NCBI RefSeq assembly: GCF_032190615.1
Contig: NZ_JAVLAT010000001.1
Location: forward strand, 1,124,501-1,188,500
Direction of reading: 5' to 3'
Length of the DNA: 64,000 nt
DNA from: Brucella pseudogrignonensis
GTDB lineage: Bacteria; Pseudomonadota; Alphaproteobacteria; Rhizobiales; Rhizobiaceae
In this document: positions 36,546 through 45,840 of the stretch, piece after piece
How positions within the stretch are numbered: the first letter of the stretch is position 1
Layout of the letters: each line of letters opens with the position of its first letter
Notes under the pieces: generated by a model
What the model was told of the DNA's origin: nothing
Seen by the model: the letters and a program-made list of their open reading frames with translations, nothing else
The model's database searches: none
Program-made: the position numbers and the translations under genes

Positions 36546-36983
36546 TTATTCAGCAGCAGTCTTTGCAGCTTCTGCCTTAGCAGCAGCGGCCTTGTCGGCC
36601 TCGCGTTCTGCCTTGGTGCGGTTGTCTTTCTTCTCAGCAATACGTGCAGCCTTACCGGTGAGGCCACGAAGGTAGTAAAGCTTCGCACGACGGACCTTAC
36701 CGCGGCGAACGAGTTCAACACCTTCTACGATTGGCGAGTAAACTGGGAATACGCGCTCTACGCCTTCGCCGTAAGAAATCTTACGAACGGTGAAGCTTTC
36801 ATTGATGCCAGCGCCGGAGCGCGCAATGCAAACGCCTTCATAGGCCTGTACGCGGGTACGTGTACCTTCGGTAACGCGAACCTGAACGCGAACGCTGTCG
36901 CCTGGCTGGAAATCTGGAAGCTTACGCTTTTCTTCGATCTTTGCTGCCTGTTCGGCTTCAAGCTGACGAATAATGTCGGTCAT
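36546..36983 (-). CDS. rplS: 50S ribosomal protein L19
   Basis: A 145-residue ribosomal protein at the 30S-50S interface. It shows [31 protein letters not shown] (in parts), [35 protein letters not shown] and an alanine/lysine-rich C-terminal tail (about 118-145) longer than in E. coli and common in Rhizobiales. AAAGGAG precedes the ATG. It lies downstream of the rimM-trmD-DUF4260 cluster with a gap of 197 nt and probably has its own promoter as well. Confidence 0.97.
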   Translation of the reverse strand: MTDIIRQLEAEQAAKIEEKRKLPDFQPGDSVRVQVRVTEGTRTRVQAYEGVCIARSGAGINESFTVRKISYGEGVERVFPVYSPIVEGVELVRRGKVRRAKLYYLRGLTGKAARIAEKKDNRTKAEREADKAAAAKAEAAKTAAE

Positions 36984-37180
36984 CGTCTGACTCCTTTACG
37001 AATTATTCTCAAACAGCCAGAGCGCTCTGCACTTACCACCAAGCATCTTGGCCCTGTGGTTATGCCCGATAAATCAGGCAGGAGCGGTGCACCATTTATT
37101 AGTTAAAAGACGTCGGGTTTTCCCGAACTGGCGCGGCAATACACCATTGCGTGAAATGAATCAATATCAAGACGACGATT

Positions 37181-37537
37181 TCACGACTTACCGCCAATGC
37201 GTCCAAGATGCGTGTCCTGAAAACCAGTTCCATATTTAAGGCCAAAGCCGAGGGCGCGATCAATACCAATATGAACCGCCCAGATAAGCGCAAGCGCGAA
37301 GCAAAGCGGCCAGCTCATCACCCAGCCAAGAACTGCCACAAGCACAACACCAATCCAGCTATGCGCGATATTGTAAATGATAGCGCCCGTGCGCGGACCT
37401 TTGAGATAGGCAAAGAACGACAGATCAGGCGCGAGGATGAGAATCGCAAACAGCCACCAGCTCACGCCACTCACCCAATAAGCACCCAGCGCCAGCAGCG
37501 CGAGTGAAAGACTTTCGAGCCGCTGAATCAGGTTCAT
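37181..37537 (-). CDS. DUF4260 family membrane protein
   Basis: A 118-residue protein with four hydrophobic helices. It has [39 protein letters not shown] and [30 protein letters not shown] (each in part), the signature of DUF4260. The two His-containing segments NIAHS and HIGIDR face each other across helices. No function is known. Its ATG overlaps the trmD stop (ATGA), so translation is coupled to trmD. The normal place of rplS is thus separated from trmD by this gene. Confidence 0.88.
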   Translation of the reverse strand: MNLIQRLESLSLALLALGAYWVSGVSWWLFAILILAPDLSFFAYLKGPRTGAIIYNIAHSWIGVVLVAVLGWVMSWPLCFALALIWAVHIGIDRALGFGLKYGTGFQDTHLGRIGGKS

Positions 37538-38256
37538 TTGCGTTTGCCCTCGCAATAAGTGTTCCAGAGATCAGGACGCCGCTCTTTTGTAATTCGTTCA
37601 GCCTGCGCATGACGCCATTTCGCTATTGCACCATGATTGCCCGATGTCAGTACATCAGGGATTGCACGGTCTTCCCATACTTGCGGACGCGTATAATGCG
37701 GATGCTCCAGAAGCCCGGTCTCAAAACTTTCCGTCTCGCCGGACTCCTGATTGCCCATTACACCCGGAAGCAACCGGACAATCGCATCAAGCAACACAAT
37801 CGCCGCCGTCTCTCCACCTGAAAGAATGTAATCGCCAATTGAAATCTCTTCGAGTTGACGAGCTTCAATCACCCGCTCATCGACGCCTTCAAAACGACCG
37901 CAGAGAATGATGGCACCCGGACCGTCGGCCAGTTCGCGCACGCGCTTTTGCGTCAAGGGCGCACCACGCGGGCTCATCAGCAGCATTGGGCGATCATCAG
38001 AAACAGAATCAAGCGCACGCGCAACCACGTCCGCTTTCATGACCATGCCAGCGCCGCCACCCGATGGCGTGTCATCGACCATGCGATGCTTGCCTTCGGC
38101 AAAATCACGGATCTGAATTGTATCAAGCGACCATGTATTATCAGTAAGCGCTTTTCCTGCCAGCGATACACCCAGCGGTCCCGGAAACATTTCAGGATAA
38201 AGGGTCAGCACCGAGGCATGAAATCCCTGCTTATCTGTTTCAGGCAAATCACTCAT
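37534..38256 (-). CDS. trmD: tRNA (guanine37-N1)-methyltransferase
   Basis: A 240-residue trefoil-knot SAM enzyme that methylates G37 of tRNAs to prevent frameshifts. It has [22 protein letters not shown], the pocket [45 protein letters not shown] and [32 protein letters not shown] (each in part). It overlaps the rimM stop by 4 nt and is overlapped in turn by the DUF4260 gene, making a compact translation operon. Confidence 0.97.
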   Translation of the reverse strand: MSDLPETDKQGFHASVLTLYPEMFPGPLGVSLAGKALTDNTWSLDTIQIRDFAEGKHRMVDDTPSGGGAGMVMKADVVARALDSVSDDRPMLLMSPRGAPLTQKRVRELADGPGAIILCGRFEGVDERVIEARQLEEISIGDYILSGGETAAIVLLDAIVRLLPGVMGNQESGETESFETGLLEHPHYTRPQVWEDRAIPDVLTSGNHGAIAKWRHAQAERITKERRPDLWNTYCEGKRK

Positions 38257-38840
38257 GACTTCTTCGGCCGCTTCTGTTGTTTTTCAGATCTATCACGCGC
38301 GTTGAGCGGATTATCATCGTCATCAGCAATCAGCCCGGCAGCATAAGGCTCGACGGTAATCGTTCCCTTGTCAAAATCAATGTCCGGCACAGCCGCTTCC
38401 GTGAACGGAATCAGCATCGGACGTTTTCCCTTGAGGCTCAATTCAATCAGATCACCGCCGCCAAAATCAAAAAGGGCACTGATAACACCGTAAGATTTGC
38501 CGTCAGCATCAAAGGCTTCAAGTCCGATCAGATCAGTCTGGAAAAACTCGTCTTCATCGAGTTCTTCATCATGAAGCTGCGAACGGTCGATGAAAAGCTC
38601 GGTGCCGTTCAAGGCTTCAGCAGCATTGCGGTCATTGACGCCTTTAAAGCGAACAACAACGACAGTCTTGGCCGCACGCGCTTCAAGCACTTCATACGCC
38701 TTGCCCTGCGCATCATAAAGCTGGCCATAATCGGCAATAGCGAGCGGATCATCGGTATAAGTCTTAACTCTCACTTCGCCACGGATGCCATGAGCGGCGC
38801 CAACAACGGCAAGCTGGATTGGATTTTCTAGGCGCGACAT
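38253..38840 (-). CDS. rimM: ribosome maturation factor RimM
   Basis: A 195-residue factor for 30S head assembly. An N-terminal beta-barrel ([28 protein letters not shown], about 7-34) precedes a PRC-barrel domain ([45 protein letters not shown]). A charged C-terminal tail rich in Lys/Arg/Asp follows. It is the first gene of the rimM-trmD-DUF4260 overlap chain and is divergent from xerC. Confidence 0.96.
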   Translation of the reverse strand: MSRLENPIQLAVVGAAHGIRGEVRVKTYTDDPLAIADYGQLYDAQGKAYEVLEARAAKTVVVVRFKGVNDRNAAEALNGTELFIDRSQLHDEELDEDEFFQTDLIGLEAFDADGKSYGVISALFDFGGGDLIELSLKGKRPMLIPFTEAAVPDIDFDKGTITVEPYAAGLIADDDDNPLNARDRSEKQQKRPKKS

Positions 38841-38989
38841 GAATATTTCCGTATTTGAAGGGTGATTTTCTATCGCTTACCCAATTTCCCCTAAAAACGC
38901 CAAGAAAAACGAAAAGCGGTATCTTTACCGCCCGGCAACCTATCGCTGGCAAACTACACCAAGCCCTACTCAAGCAGCGAATCCCGACC

Positions 38990-39937
38990 ATGACGAGCAA
39001 AAGCGAATTCCTTATCCCTGCCCGCGCGGATCTTGCGGCTGCACGCGAGGAGTGGCTGAAAACGCTCAAAGACATGCGTCGGCTGTCGGAAAATACGCTG
39101 GAAGCCTATGAGCGCGACACCCGCCAGTTTCTGCAATTCATGACCGGGCATTTGGGCGAGCCACCGTCCATCAAAGATATTGGCAGTCTGCGCGTCGCTG
39201 ATCTGCGCTCCTATCTGGCAAACCGCCGCAGCGATGGTGCCGGTGCCCGCACATTGGGGCGCGGTCTTGCTGGCGTCCGCTCCCTGCTCAAGCACCTGGA
39301 AAAACGCGGTCTGGTCAATGCCGCAGGCGCGAGCGCCATACGCGCGCCGCGTCAGCCAAAATCACTGCCAAAGCCCTTGACCGCAGAGGATGCGCGCAAG
39401 GTTGTCGCCGCCGATGGCCAGATGGCGGAAGAGCCTTGGATTGCGGCACGCAATGCGGCTGTTCTGACATTGCTTTATGGCTGCGGTCTTCGTATTTCCG
39501 AAGCACTGGGCCTCGCGGGTGATGCATTGAGTGACGCGTCAGCGCTTTCGATCACGATCACGGGTAAAGGCAGCAAATCCCGCATGGTGCCGCTGCTTCC
39601 GGCAGTCCATCGCGCTGTTGCCCAATATCGGGAACTCTGCCCGTTTGATCTTTCTGCCGACAAGCCTTTGTTCAGAGGGGCCAAAGGCGGCGAACTTCAT
39701 GCAGCCATCATCCAGCGCGAAATGCAAAAGCTGCGTGCAGGTCTCGGCCTTCCTGATACCGCAACGCCACATGCGCTGCGCCATTCCTTCGCAACGCATC
39801 TGCTGGGCCGCGGCGGCGATCTTCGCACCATTCAGGAACTGCTTGGCCACGCAAGCCTCTCAACCACGCAGGTCTATACCGGCGTCGATAGCGCAAGGCT
39901 TCTGGATGTTTACGACAAAGCGCATCCGCGCGCTTAA
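38990..39937 (+). CDS. xerC: tyrosine recombinase XerC
   Basis: A 315-residue recombinase that resolves chromosome dimers at dif with XerD and FtsK. The N-terminal SAM-like domain (about 20-115) has RRLSENTLEAYERDTRQF. The catalytic part has the Arg in LYGCGLRISEALGL, the Lys in GKGSKSRMVPL, HALRHSFATHLL with His and Arg, the second His in LGHASLSTTQVY and the nucleophile Tyr in the last. The ATG at 38990 begins a family-like N-terminus. The frame is open back to 38855 but the RBS is poor for both. XerD is the alternative call. Confidence 0.9.
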   Translation: MTSKSEFLIPARADLAAAREEWLKTLKDMRRLSENTLEAYERDTRQFLQFMTGHLGEPPSIKDIGSLRVADLRSYLANRRSDGAGARTLGRGLAGVRSLLKHLEKRGLVNAAGASAIRAPRQPKSLPKPLTAEDARKVVAADGQMAEEPWIAARNAAVLTLLYGCGLRISEALGLAGDALSDASALSITITGKGSKSRMVPLLPAVHRAVAQYRELCPFDLSADKPLFRGAKGGELHAAIIQREMQKLRAGLGLPDTATPHALRHSFATHLLGRGGDLRTIQELLGHASLSTTQVYTGVDSARLLDVYDKAHPRA

Positions 39938-39978
39938 TCAGGGGTGCTATCCGCCGCTAACCACCCTATATTCGGCTT

Positions 39979-40986
39979 ATGAAAAAGCTGTTCTTTCTTT
40001 TTGCCTGCGCCCTCATCGTCAGTTCCGCCCACGCCCGGGCTGAAAGTTCGGAAGTCACCTGTACTCCACACGGCGTCAATCTGATTGATGGTCTGGACAA
40101 AAAAGACCCAAAACTCTGGTCCGAGCTTCAGAATGAAGCGATCAAAATGCCCAATCACAAGGGCATCTTTTGGAAAATCAAAAAGGATGGGCTAAAGCCA
40201 TCCTATTTGTTTGGAACCATTCATCTGAGCGATCCGCGTGTGATAGCCCTGCCCGAGGCCGTAACGAAAGCCTATAATGATGCGGACAGGATTGTCGTCG
40301 AGGCCACAGATATTACCGATCCGAAAGCGTTTCTGCGGGTTAAACTTGAACAGCCGGAACTGATCCAGTTCACCGATGGCTCCACGCTGCAATCGCATCT
40401 GCCACAGGACCAGCTTAAAGAAATCGATAAGAAACTGGAAGCGCGCGGCATCATTCTTGGTGCCGTTAGCAAGATGAAACCGTGGATCATCACAAGTCTG
40501 CTGGCGCTTCCCAAATGCGAAAGACAGAGAAAACTCGACGGTGCAGACTTCCTCGATGAATACTTGATCACAGAAGCGCAGGATCAGGGCCGGCCAGTTC
40601 TCGGCCTTGAAAACGCGGTCGAGCAGCTTGAGGCGATGAACCGGCTTCCGCTCGATTTTCATATTCGCAATCTGATATCTGCCGCGCAATATGGCGATAA
40701 CATCGAAGATGCCATGGAAACCACGATTGCGCTCTATCTTCAGGGTGAAATCGGGATGATTATGCCCGCATTGCGAAAAATCGTGCCGGACAGTCTGTCA
40801 GAGGAAGACTACGATCTTTTCCAGAAAGTTTTGCTCACAGACCGCAATCATATCATGGCAAAACGTGCAGCCCCAATTCTTGCGAATGGCGGGGCTTTTG
40901 TTGCTCTTGGTGCATTGCACCTTCCCGGAAAAGAAGGGCTGATCGAACTCCTGCGTGCGCAGGGCTACACCATCACCGCAATGTAA
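39979..40986 (+). CDS. TraB/GumN-family protein with signal peptide
   Basis: A 335-residue exported protein. A signal peptide (about 1-22, KKLFFLFACALIVSSAHA) precedes a TraB/GumN domain. SYLFGTIHLSDPRV (about 74-87) carries the first conserved GTxH. A central LPKCERQRK with Cys and a final VALGALHLPGKEGLIELLRAQGY carry the second GxxH. The family is thought to be metallopeptidase-like because of the paired GxxH, but bacterial substrates are unknown. It lies 42 nt after xerC and is probably co-transcribed. Confidence 0.9.
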   Translation: MKKLFFLFACALIVSSAHARAESSEVTCTPHGVNLIDGLDKKDPKLWSELQNEAIKMPNHKGIFWKIKKDGLKPSYLFGTIHLSDPRVIALPEAVTKAYNDADRIVVEATDITDPKAFLRVKLEQPELIQFTDGSTLQSHLPQDQLKEIDKKLEARGIILGAVSKMKPWIITSLLALPKCERQRKLDGADFLDEYLITEAQDQGRPVLGLENAVEQLEAMNRLPLDFHIRNLISAAQYGDNIEDAMETTIALYLQGEIGMIMPALRKIVPDSLSEEDYDLFQKVLLTDRNHIMAKRAAPILANGGAFVALGALHLPGKEGLIELLRAQGYTITAM

Positions 40987-41052
40987 TCCGGAACAATTGC
41001 AGCGTGCTCGCGTTCAATCTTCCAATGGTCACGACCAAAAGGAGGAGCGCAA

Positions 41053-41322
41053 ATGGTTGACCCACTCAATCCCAGCAATGATCCATTAAACAATCCACGT
41101 CAGACGGACCCGCTTGCAAACCCGGCTGGACGGCCTCCACAGCCAAAAGGAAGTAGCGGCCTTGTGCTTGCCGTCATTTTGCTCATCGCAATCCTTATTA
41201 TGGGTTTCTTCTTTTACAGAAGCGGAACCAGCGATACGTCAGCGCCGCCTCCACCTGCGACACAGAGCGAAACAACAATGCCATCTGCGGCACCGCCCAC
41301 AACACCACCCGCACAGAACTAA
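41053..41322 (+). CDS. small proline-rich single-pass membrane protein
   Basis: An 89-residue protein of no family I recognise. A Pro/Asn/Asp-rich N-terminal part (1-33) with DPLNPSNDPLNNP and DPLANPAG repeats leads to one helix (about 38-58, LVLAVILLIAILIMGFFFY). A Pro/Thr/Ala-rich tail follows. AGGAG precedes the ATG and a strong terminator follows the stop, so it is likely a real gene. The short N-terminal repeats could bind a partner protein, but this is a guess. Confidence 0.75.
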   Translation: MVDPLNPSNDPLNNPRQTDPLANPAGRPPQPKGSSGLVLAVILLIAILIMGFFFYRSGTSDTSAPPPPATQSETTMPSAAPPTTPPAQN

Positions 41323-41331
41323 TCATACGAA

Positions 41332-41362
41332 AAAGGCCCGCCTAAGCGGGCCTTTGATTTTT
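41332..41362 (+). terminator. bidirectional terminator between the small membrane protein and lpdA
   Basis: AAAGGCCCGC (41332-41341) pairs with GCGGGCCTTT (41346-41355) around a 4-nt loop, followed by a T-rich tract. It lies between converging genes and can also end the lpdA transcript on the minus strand. Confidence 0.85.
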
Positions 41363-41378
41363 TAGTAGAAACCAGATC

Positions 41379-42785
41379 TTACATGTGAATTGGCTTGGCA
41401 AAAGTTGCCAAGGCCGATTCACGCACCGCTTCCGACATGGTTGGATGCGCATGGCAGGTGCGTGCCAGATCTTCGGACGAACCACCAAATTCCATCAGCA
41501 CAGCCAGTTCGTGAATCATTTCACCGGCATTATAGCCGAGGATATGAGCACCCAGAACGCGATCGGTGGCCTTGTCGGCAAGGATCTTCACGAAGCCGTC
41601 TGTATGCTGCATGGCGCGTGCACGACCATTTGCCGTGAACGGGAACTTGCCGATCTTATATTCAACACCAGCGGCTTTTAGTTCTTCTTCGGTCTTGCCA
41701 ACGGAAGCCACTTCCGGCTGCGTGTAAACAACGCTTGGAATGACGTCGAAGTTTACGTGTCCGGCCTGACCAGCGATGATTTCAGCAACCGCAATGCCTT
41801 CATCTTCCGCCTTATGCGCCAGCATCGGACCCTGAACCACGTCGCCAATCGCATAAATGCCTTCGATATTGGTACGCCAGTGGCCATCAATGGCCACGCG
41901 ACCGCGATCATCGACACTCACGCCAGCTTCCTGAAGACCCAGACCATCGGTGTAAGGACGACGCCCCGTCGAAATCAGAACTGCATCGGTTTCGATGGTT
42001 TCTGCGTCGCCACCCTTAACCGGCTCAAAGGTCACTTTCGCGCCCTTAGCCGACTTTTCAACACCGGTTACCTTTGCGCTGAGCTTAAACGCAATGCCCT
42101 GCTTTTCCAGCAGGCGCTGGAACTGCTTGGACACTTCACCGTCCATCGCGCCGAGCACCTTGTCGAGATATTCGACAACAGTCACTTTCGCGCCGAGACG
42201 CGCCCACACAGAACCAAGTTCCAGACCGATCACACCGCCGCCAACAACGACGAGATGCTCAGGAACCTTGTCGAGCGCGATTGCGCCGGTCGAAGAGAGA
42301 ATAACCTTCTCGTCAATATCGACCTTAACCCCAGGAATGCCAGCAACATCCGAACCGGTTGCGATGATAATGTTTTTCGCTTCAATTTCCTGAACGCTGC
42401 CGTCTTCGGCAGTTACAGAAACCTTACCCTTGGCAACGATCTTGCCGGTGCCGATGAAAGCAGTGATCTTGTTCTTCTTGAACAGGAATTCGACGCCCGA
42501 TGTGTTCGACTTAACGGTCGCATCCTTATGCGCCATCATCTTTTCGAGATTGAGCTTCGGCTTGCTGATTTCAACGCCGAGCGCATCAAATGAATGTCCG
42601 GCTTCCGCAAAAACTTCAGATGCATGCAGCAGCGCCTTGGAAGGAATGCAGCCAACATTGAGACAGGTGCCGCCAAAGGTCTTGCGCTTTTCCACGACAG
42701 CGACCGATAGGCCAAGCTGTGCCGCCTTGATTGCAGCAACATAGCCGCCGGGGCCGGTACCAATGACAACCACATCATAAGACAT
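41379..42785 (-). CDS. lpdA: dihydrolipoyl dehydrogenase (E3)
   Basis: A 468-residue flavoenzyme that reoxidises lipoyl groups of 2-oxoacid dehydrogenase complexes. FAD site VVVIGTGPGGYVAAI, redox-active disulfide GGTCLNVGCIPSK (Cys at about 40 and 45), NAD site VVGGGVIGLELGSVWARLG, IYAIGDVVQGPMLAHKAEDEG and the catalytic CHAHPTMSE are all present. AAGGA precedes the ATG at 42785, and a 14-codon extension is not needed. As the last gene of the mdh-sucCDAB region it most likely serves 2-oxoglutarate dehydrogenase. Confidence 0.97.
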   Translation of the reverse strand: MSYDVVVIGTGPGGYVAAIKAAQLGLSVAVVEKRKTFGGTCLNVGCIPSKALLHASEVFAEAGHSFDALGVEISKPKLNLEKMMAHKDATVKSNTSGVEFLFKKNKITAFIGTGKIVAKGKVSVTAEDGSVQEIEAKNIIIATGSDVAGIPGVKVDIDEKVILSSTGAIALDKVPEHLVVVGGGVIGLELGSVWARLGAKVTVVEYLDKVLGAMDGEVSKQFQRLLEKQGIAFKLSAKVTGVEKSAKGAKVTFEPVKGGDAETIETDAVLISTGRRPYTDGLGLQEAGVSVDDRGRVAIDGHWRTNIEGIYAIGDVVQGPMLAHKAEDEGIAVAEIIAGQAGHVNFDVIPSVVYTQPEVASVGKTEEELKAAGVEYKIGKFPFTANGRARAMQHTDGFVKILADKATDRVLGAHILGYNAGEMIHELAVLMEFGGSSEDLARTCHAHPTMSEAVRESALATFAKPIHM

Positions 42786-42849
42786 TGAACTATCCTTCTT
42801 ACGTCTGAGCCACTCCTGGCTCGTCAACTATTTTCAACCAGAAATCCGG

Positions 42850-43389
42850 TTATTCCTCAGGTGTGCAGGATTTAAAGCGGAAGCTTTCAAACTGAAGCGG
42901 CTTATCCGGCTTCGCTGCACCAAAATCATATCCGTCCAGCGCCGACACCAGATCGGGAAACAAAATTGCCTGCGCTGCCGGTTCATCGGCCTTTGGCAAG
43001 ACATCAGCTTCCGCTCCCTCTTTCAACGCATAGACGACACTCTGCCAGAGGCTGCAATCATCCAGATCTTCCGGATCAGTACCGCCATTCTTGCAATTAT
43101 AAGTGATCAGCGCATAAGGACGCGCAACGCCCTCTTCCGGCCAGATCACAAGGCCGGACAATTTGAAATCCGGCTTATCATCAGCAGTGATTGTGAATTC
43201 ATTGGTCGGTGCCGGGCTCATCTTGAGCGCATTCGACTGCGCCTCGTTGAAGGTGAGCGTGTAAGCATCGCCCTGATCGCGATAAGTCGCGCGATTCTGC
43301 GTACAGGCGGCCTGAGCAGCGCTCGAGAAAACAGTCACAGCAAGCGCTGATGCAGCCATTACCTTGAAAAGCTTTTTAACGTCATGCAT
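42850..43389 (-). CDS. secreted cysteine-containing protein of unknown function
   Basis: A 179-residue exported protein that I do not recognise. The signal peptide (about 1-27, ending SSAAQA) is followed by a mature part with four Cys, in ACTQN, YNCKNGG, DDCSLWQ and KSCTPEE. These could form two disulfides in the periplasm. The ATG at 43389 has AGGAGA upstream. It sits between lysE-like and lpdA in the sucB-lpdA gap, so it is probably carried on the TCA transcript. No link to that pathway is visible. Confidence 0.8.
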   Translation of the reverse strand: MHDVKKLFKVMAASALAVTVFSSAAQAACTQNRATYRDQGDAYTLTFNEAQSNALKMSPAPTNEFTITADDKPDFKLSGLVIWPEEGVARPYALITYNCKNGGTDPEDLDDCSLWQSVVYALKEGAEADVLPKADEPAAQAILFPDLVSALDGYDFGAAKPDKPLQFESFRFKSCTPEE

Positions 43390-43420
43390 CTGTCGGTTCT
43401 CCTCAATCATCCGGCAGCGA

Positions 43421-44059
43421 TTACTGCGCTTTAGCGATGGCAAGTTTGAGACCAAGGGCAATGAAAACCACGCCGCTTGTCCTGTCGATCCATTTTGAAG
43501 CACGCGAGAACACCGCGCGCATCTTAGGCGTCGTCATGAAAAGGCTGACACCGATGAACCACGAAATCAATGCCGAGGCCATCACAACACCATAGCCGAG
43601 CTTCACTTCATTGGGGGTGTGCAGACTGATAACGGTTGAGAAAATCGAAAGGAAGAAGAACACGGCTTTGGGGTTCAGCGCGTTGGCAGCAAAACCGAGA
43701 CTGAAAGCTTTCAGTGCACTCTGCTGAACACGCGCTTCCTGTGTGCTTATATCGACATCAATCTTGGTTGAACCGGCACGCAATGCCTTGATGCCGATAT
43801 AGACCAGATAGGCCACACCGCACCATTTGACGATATTAAACAAATAGATCGACTTGGAGATAATCAGTCCAAGACCCAGCACCGTATAGGTGACATGCAT
43901 CATCAGTGCAGCGCCAATACCGAAACTGGTAATGATTGCCTCACGACGACCATGCATCAGTGACTGACGAATAACCATCGCCAGATCAGCGCCCGGCGAA
44001 ACGATAGCAAAAACGAAAATCGCCATCAGAGATGCAAGTTCAAACAGATAGGGATGCAT
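43421..44059 (-). CDS. LysE-family amino-acid exporter
   Basis: A 212-residue inner-membrane protein with about six helices. The family signature FAIVSPGADLAMVIRQSLMHGRREAIITSFGIGAAL (in parts, about 19-54) and NALNPKAVFFFLSIFSTVI (about 127-145) place it in LysE/RhtB. It would export an amino acid or a related compound. The ATG at 44059 has GAAGGA upstream. It lies between the MAPEG gene and the secreted-protein gene on the same strand. Confidence 0.92.
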   Translation of the reverse strand: MHPYLFELASLMAIFVFAIVSPGADLAMVIRQSLMHGRREAIITSFGIGAALMMHVTYTVLGLGLIISKSIYLFNIVKWCGVAYLVYIGIKALRAGSTKIDVDISTQEARVQQSALKAFSLGFAANALNPKAVFFFLSIFSTVISLHTPNEVKLGYGVVMASALISWFIGVSLFMTTPKMRAVFSRASKWIDRTSGVVFIALGLKLAIAKAQ

Positions 44060-44101
44060 CGCTTTTCCTTCGCCCGGCACCGTTCAGATGCAGGAAATCG
44101 C

Positions 44102-44515
44102 CTAAAAAACCAGATTGAAAAACATGAGTGCAAGCCCGGCCAGCGAACCGACCCAGACCAGCGAGCGGATATACGGAATACCCGCCAGGTAAAGCGGCAC
44201 ATAGATGATGCGGCAGATAAACCAGATCCACGCACCATAAAGCCCGAGAGTTGCCGCATCGCCCTTGAACACAAGCGCAAGTGCGAGCGCAACAAATGCA
44301 GGGTAGGTCTCGCGGAAATTGTTGGACGCGCGTTCCGCACGACCGGCCAGATGACCAGAGGCTTTCAAGCCATTATCGCGCGGACCCGCATTCCATTTGG
44401 AGCCGAGTTCCCTTGTCACCGTCCAACCCTGCAGGAGGATATGAACCACCAGCAAGACAACACTCCAGCCAATCAGCGGGAGAAAAGGCGACGCGGAAAA
44501 GATACCCGGCTCCAT
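44102..44515 (-). CDS. MAPEG-family membrane protein
   Basis: A 137-residue protein with four helices. It contains GPRDNGLKASGHLAGRAERASNNFRETYPAFVALALAL (in parts), with the RAxRAxxNxxE motif of the MAPEG superfamily at about residues 57-67. LYGAWIWFICRIIYVPLYLAGIPYIRSL (in parts) is a typical third-helix region. Members conjugate or reduce substrates with glutathione, but bacterial ones are mostly uncharacterised. It begins 11 nt after the sucB stop and so is likely read through from it. Confidence 0.9.
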   Translation of the reverse strand: MEPGIFSASPFLPLIGWSVVLLVVHILLQGWTVTRELGSKWNAGPRDNGLKASGHLAGRAERASNNFRETYPAFVALALALVFKGDAATLGLYGAWIWFICRIIYVPLYLAGIPYIRSLVWVGSLAGLALMFFNLVF

Positions 44516-44526
44516 AGCTCTATTCC

Positions 44527-45750
44527 TTACAGGTCAAGAACCAGACGTTCTGGATCTTCCAGGCTTTCCTTGACGCGAACGAGGAAGGTCACGGCTTCCT
44601 TGCCGTCAACGATACGGTGATCATAGGAAAGCGCAAGATACATCATCGGGCGGATGACGATCTGGCCGCCGACAACAACCGGGCGCTCCTGAATCTTGTG
44701 CATGCCGAGAATACCCGACTGCGGCGAGTTGAGGATCGGCGAAGACATCAGCGAGCCGTAAACACCACCATTGGTGATGGTGAAGGTGCCGCCCTGCATG
44801 TCAGCCATCGAAAGCGAACCATCGCGCGCAGCTTTCGCAAGACGACCGAGTTCCTTTTCAACGCCAGCAATCGACATCTGATCGGCATCACGGATAACAG
44901 GAACAACGAGGCCCTTATCGGTGCCGACAGCCATGCCGACATGCGCAAAGTTCTTGTAGATGATGTCGGTGCCGTCGATCTCAGCGTTAACAGCTGGGAT
45001 TTCCTTCAGCGCGTGCGTCACAGCCTTCGTGAAAAAGCCCATGAAGCCGAGCTTGACGCCGTGCTTCTTCTCAAAAATGTCCTTGTAACGAGCGCGAAGC
45101 TCCATCACAGCCGACATATCGACTTCGTTATAAGTCGTCAGCATTGCGGCGGTGTTCTGTGCGTCCTTAAGGCGCTTGGCAATGGTCTGGCGCAGACGGG
45201 TCATCTTCACGCGTTCTTCGCGCGGAGCATCGTCAGCCGACGAAGCAGGACGTGCAGCAACAGGCGCAGCTGCCGCTGGAGCAGCCGAAACGCCTTTAGC
45301 AATTGCGTCGAGAACGTCGCCCTTGAGAACCTGACCGCGCTTGCCCGAGCCATCAACCTGATCAGCCGAAAGGCCTTTTTCAGCGAGAAGCTTGGAAGCA
45401 GCCGGTGCTGGCTGCATGGCTGGACCCGACGATGCGGAAGCAACAGGCGCCGCCGCCGGAGCAGCAGCTGCTGCTGGCTTGGCTTCTTCCTTCTTAGGGG
45501 CAGGAGCGGAGCCCTCGCCGGAAATCTGGCCGAGCAGTGCGTTCACCTCAACAGTGTCGCCTTCCTGCGCCACGATTTCAGCCAAAACACCCGCAGCCAC
45601 AGCTGGAACTTCAATTGTCACCTTGTCGGTTTCCAGTTCCACCAGCGGTTCGTCAGCAGCGATTGCGTCGCCAACCTTCTTGAACCACTTTCCGATGGTT
45701 GCCTCAGTAACGGACTCCCCAAGCGTGGGAACGCGAATTTCGGTGGCCAT
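44527..45750 (-). CDS. sucB: 2-oxoglutarate dehydrogenase E2, dihydrolipoyl succinyltransferase
   Basis: A 407-residue E2 core protein. The lipoyl domain (1-80) has the lipoylated Lys in [12 protein letters not shown] (Lys43). An Ala/Pro-rich linker, a peripheral-subunit-binding domain ([28 protein letters not shown], in parts) and the acyltransferase domain follow. The active site is in [17 protein letters not shown] (His and Asp). It is 90 nt after sucA. A hairpin at about 45800-45823 lies between them, which may modulate the E1:E2 ratio. Confidence 0.97.
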   Translation of the reverse strand: MATEIRVPTLGESVTEATIGKWFKKVGDAIAADEPLVELETDKVTIEVPAVAAGVLAEIVAQEGDTVEVNALLGQISGEGSAPAPKKEEAKPAAAAAPAAAPVASASSGPAMQPAPAASKLLAEKGLSADQVDGSGKRGQVLKGDVLDAIAKGVSAAPAAAAPVAARPASSADDAPREERVKMTRLRQTIAKRLKDAQNTAAMLTTYNEVDMSAVMELRARYKDIFEKKHGVKLGFMGFFTKAVTHALKEIPAVNAEIDGTDIIYKNFAHVGMAVGTDKGLVVPVIRDADQMSIAGVEKELGRLAKAARDGSLSMADMQGGTFTITNGGVYGSLMSSPILNSPQSGILGMHKIQERPVVVGGQIVIRPMMYLALSYDHRIVDGKEAVTFLVRVKESLEDPERLVLDL

Positions 45751-45799
45751 GGTTTCTTCTTCCGTGATCTTCGATCTTTAGATTTATGTTCAACTCAGG

Positions 45800-45823
45800 A
45801 TGAAGCGGCTTTTTCAAACCGCT
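45800..45823 (-). terminator. hairpin between sucA and sucB
   Basis: GAAGCGG and CCGCTTC form a 7-bp stem with a 10-nt loop. There is no good T-run, so it is more likely an mRNA-stabilising or partial attenuation hairpin than a full terminator. Confidence 0.45.
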
Positions 45824-45840
45824 TCTTACTGACAATTCAA

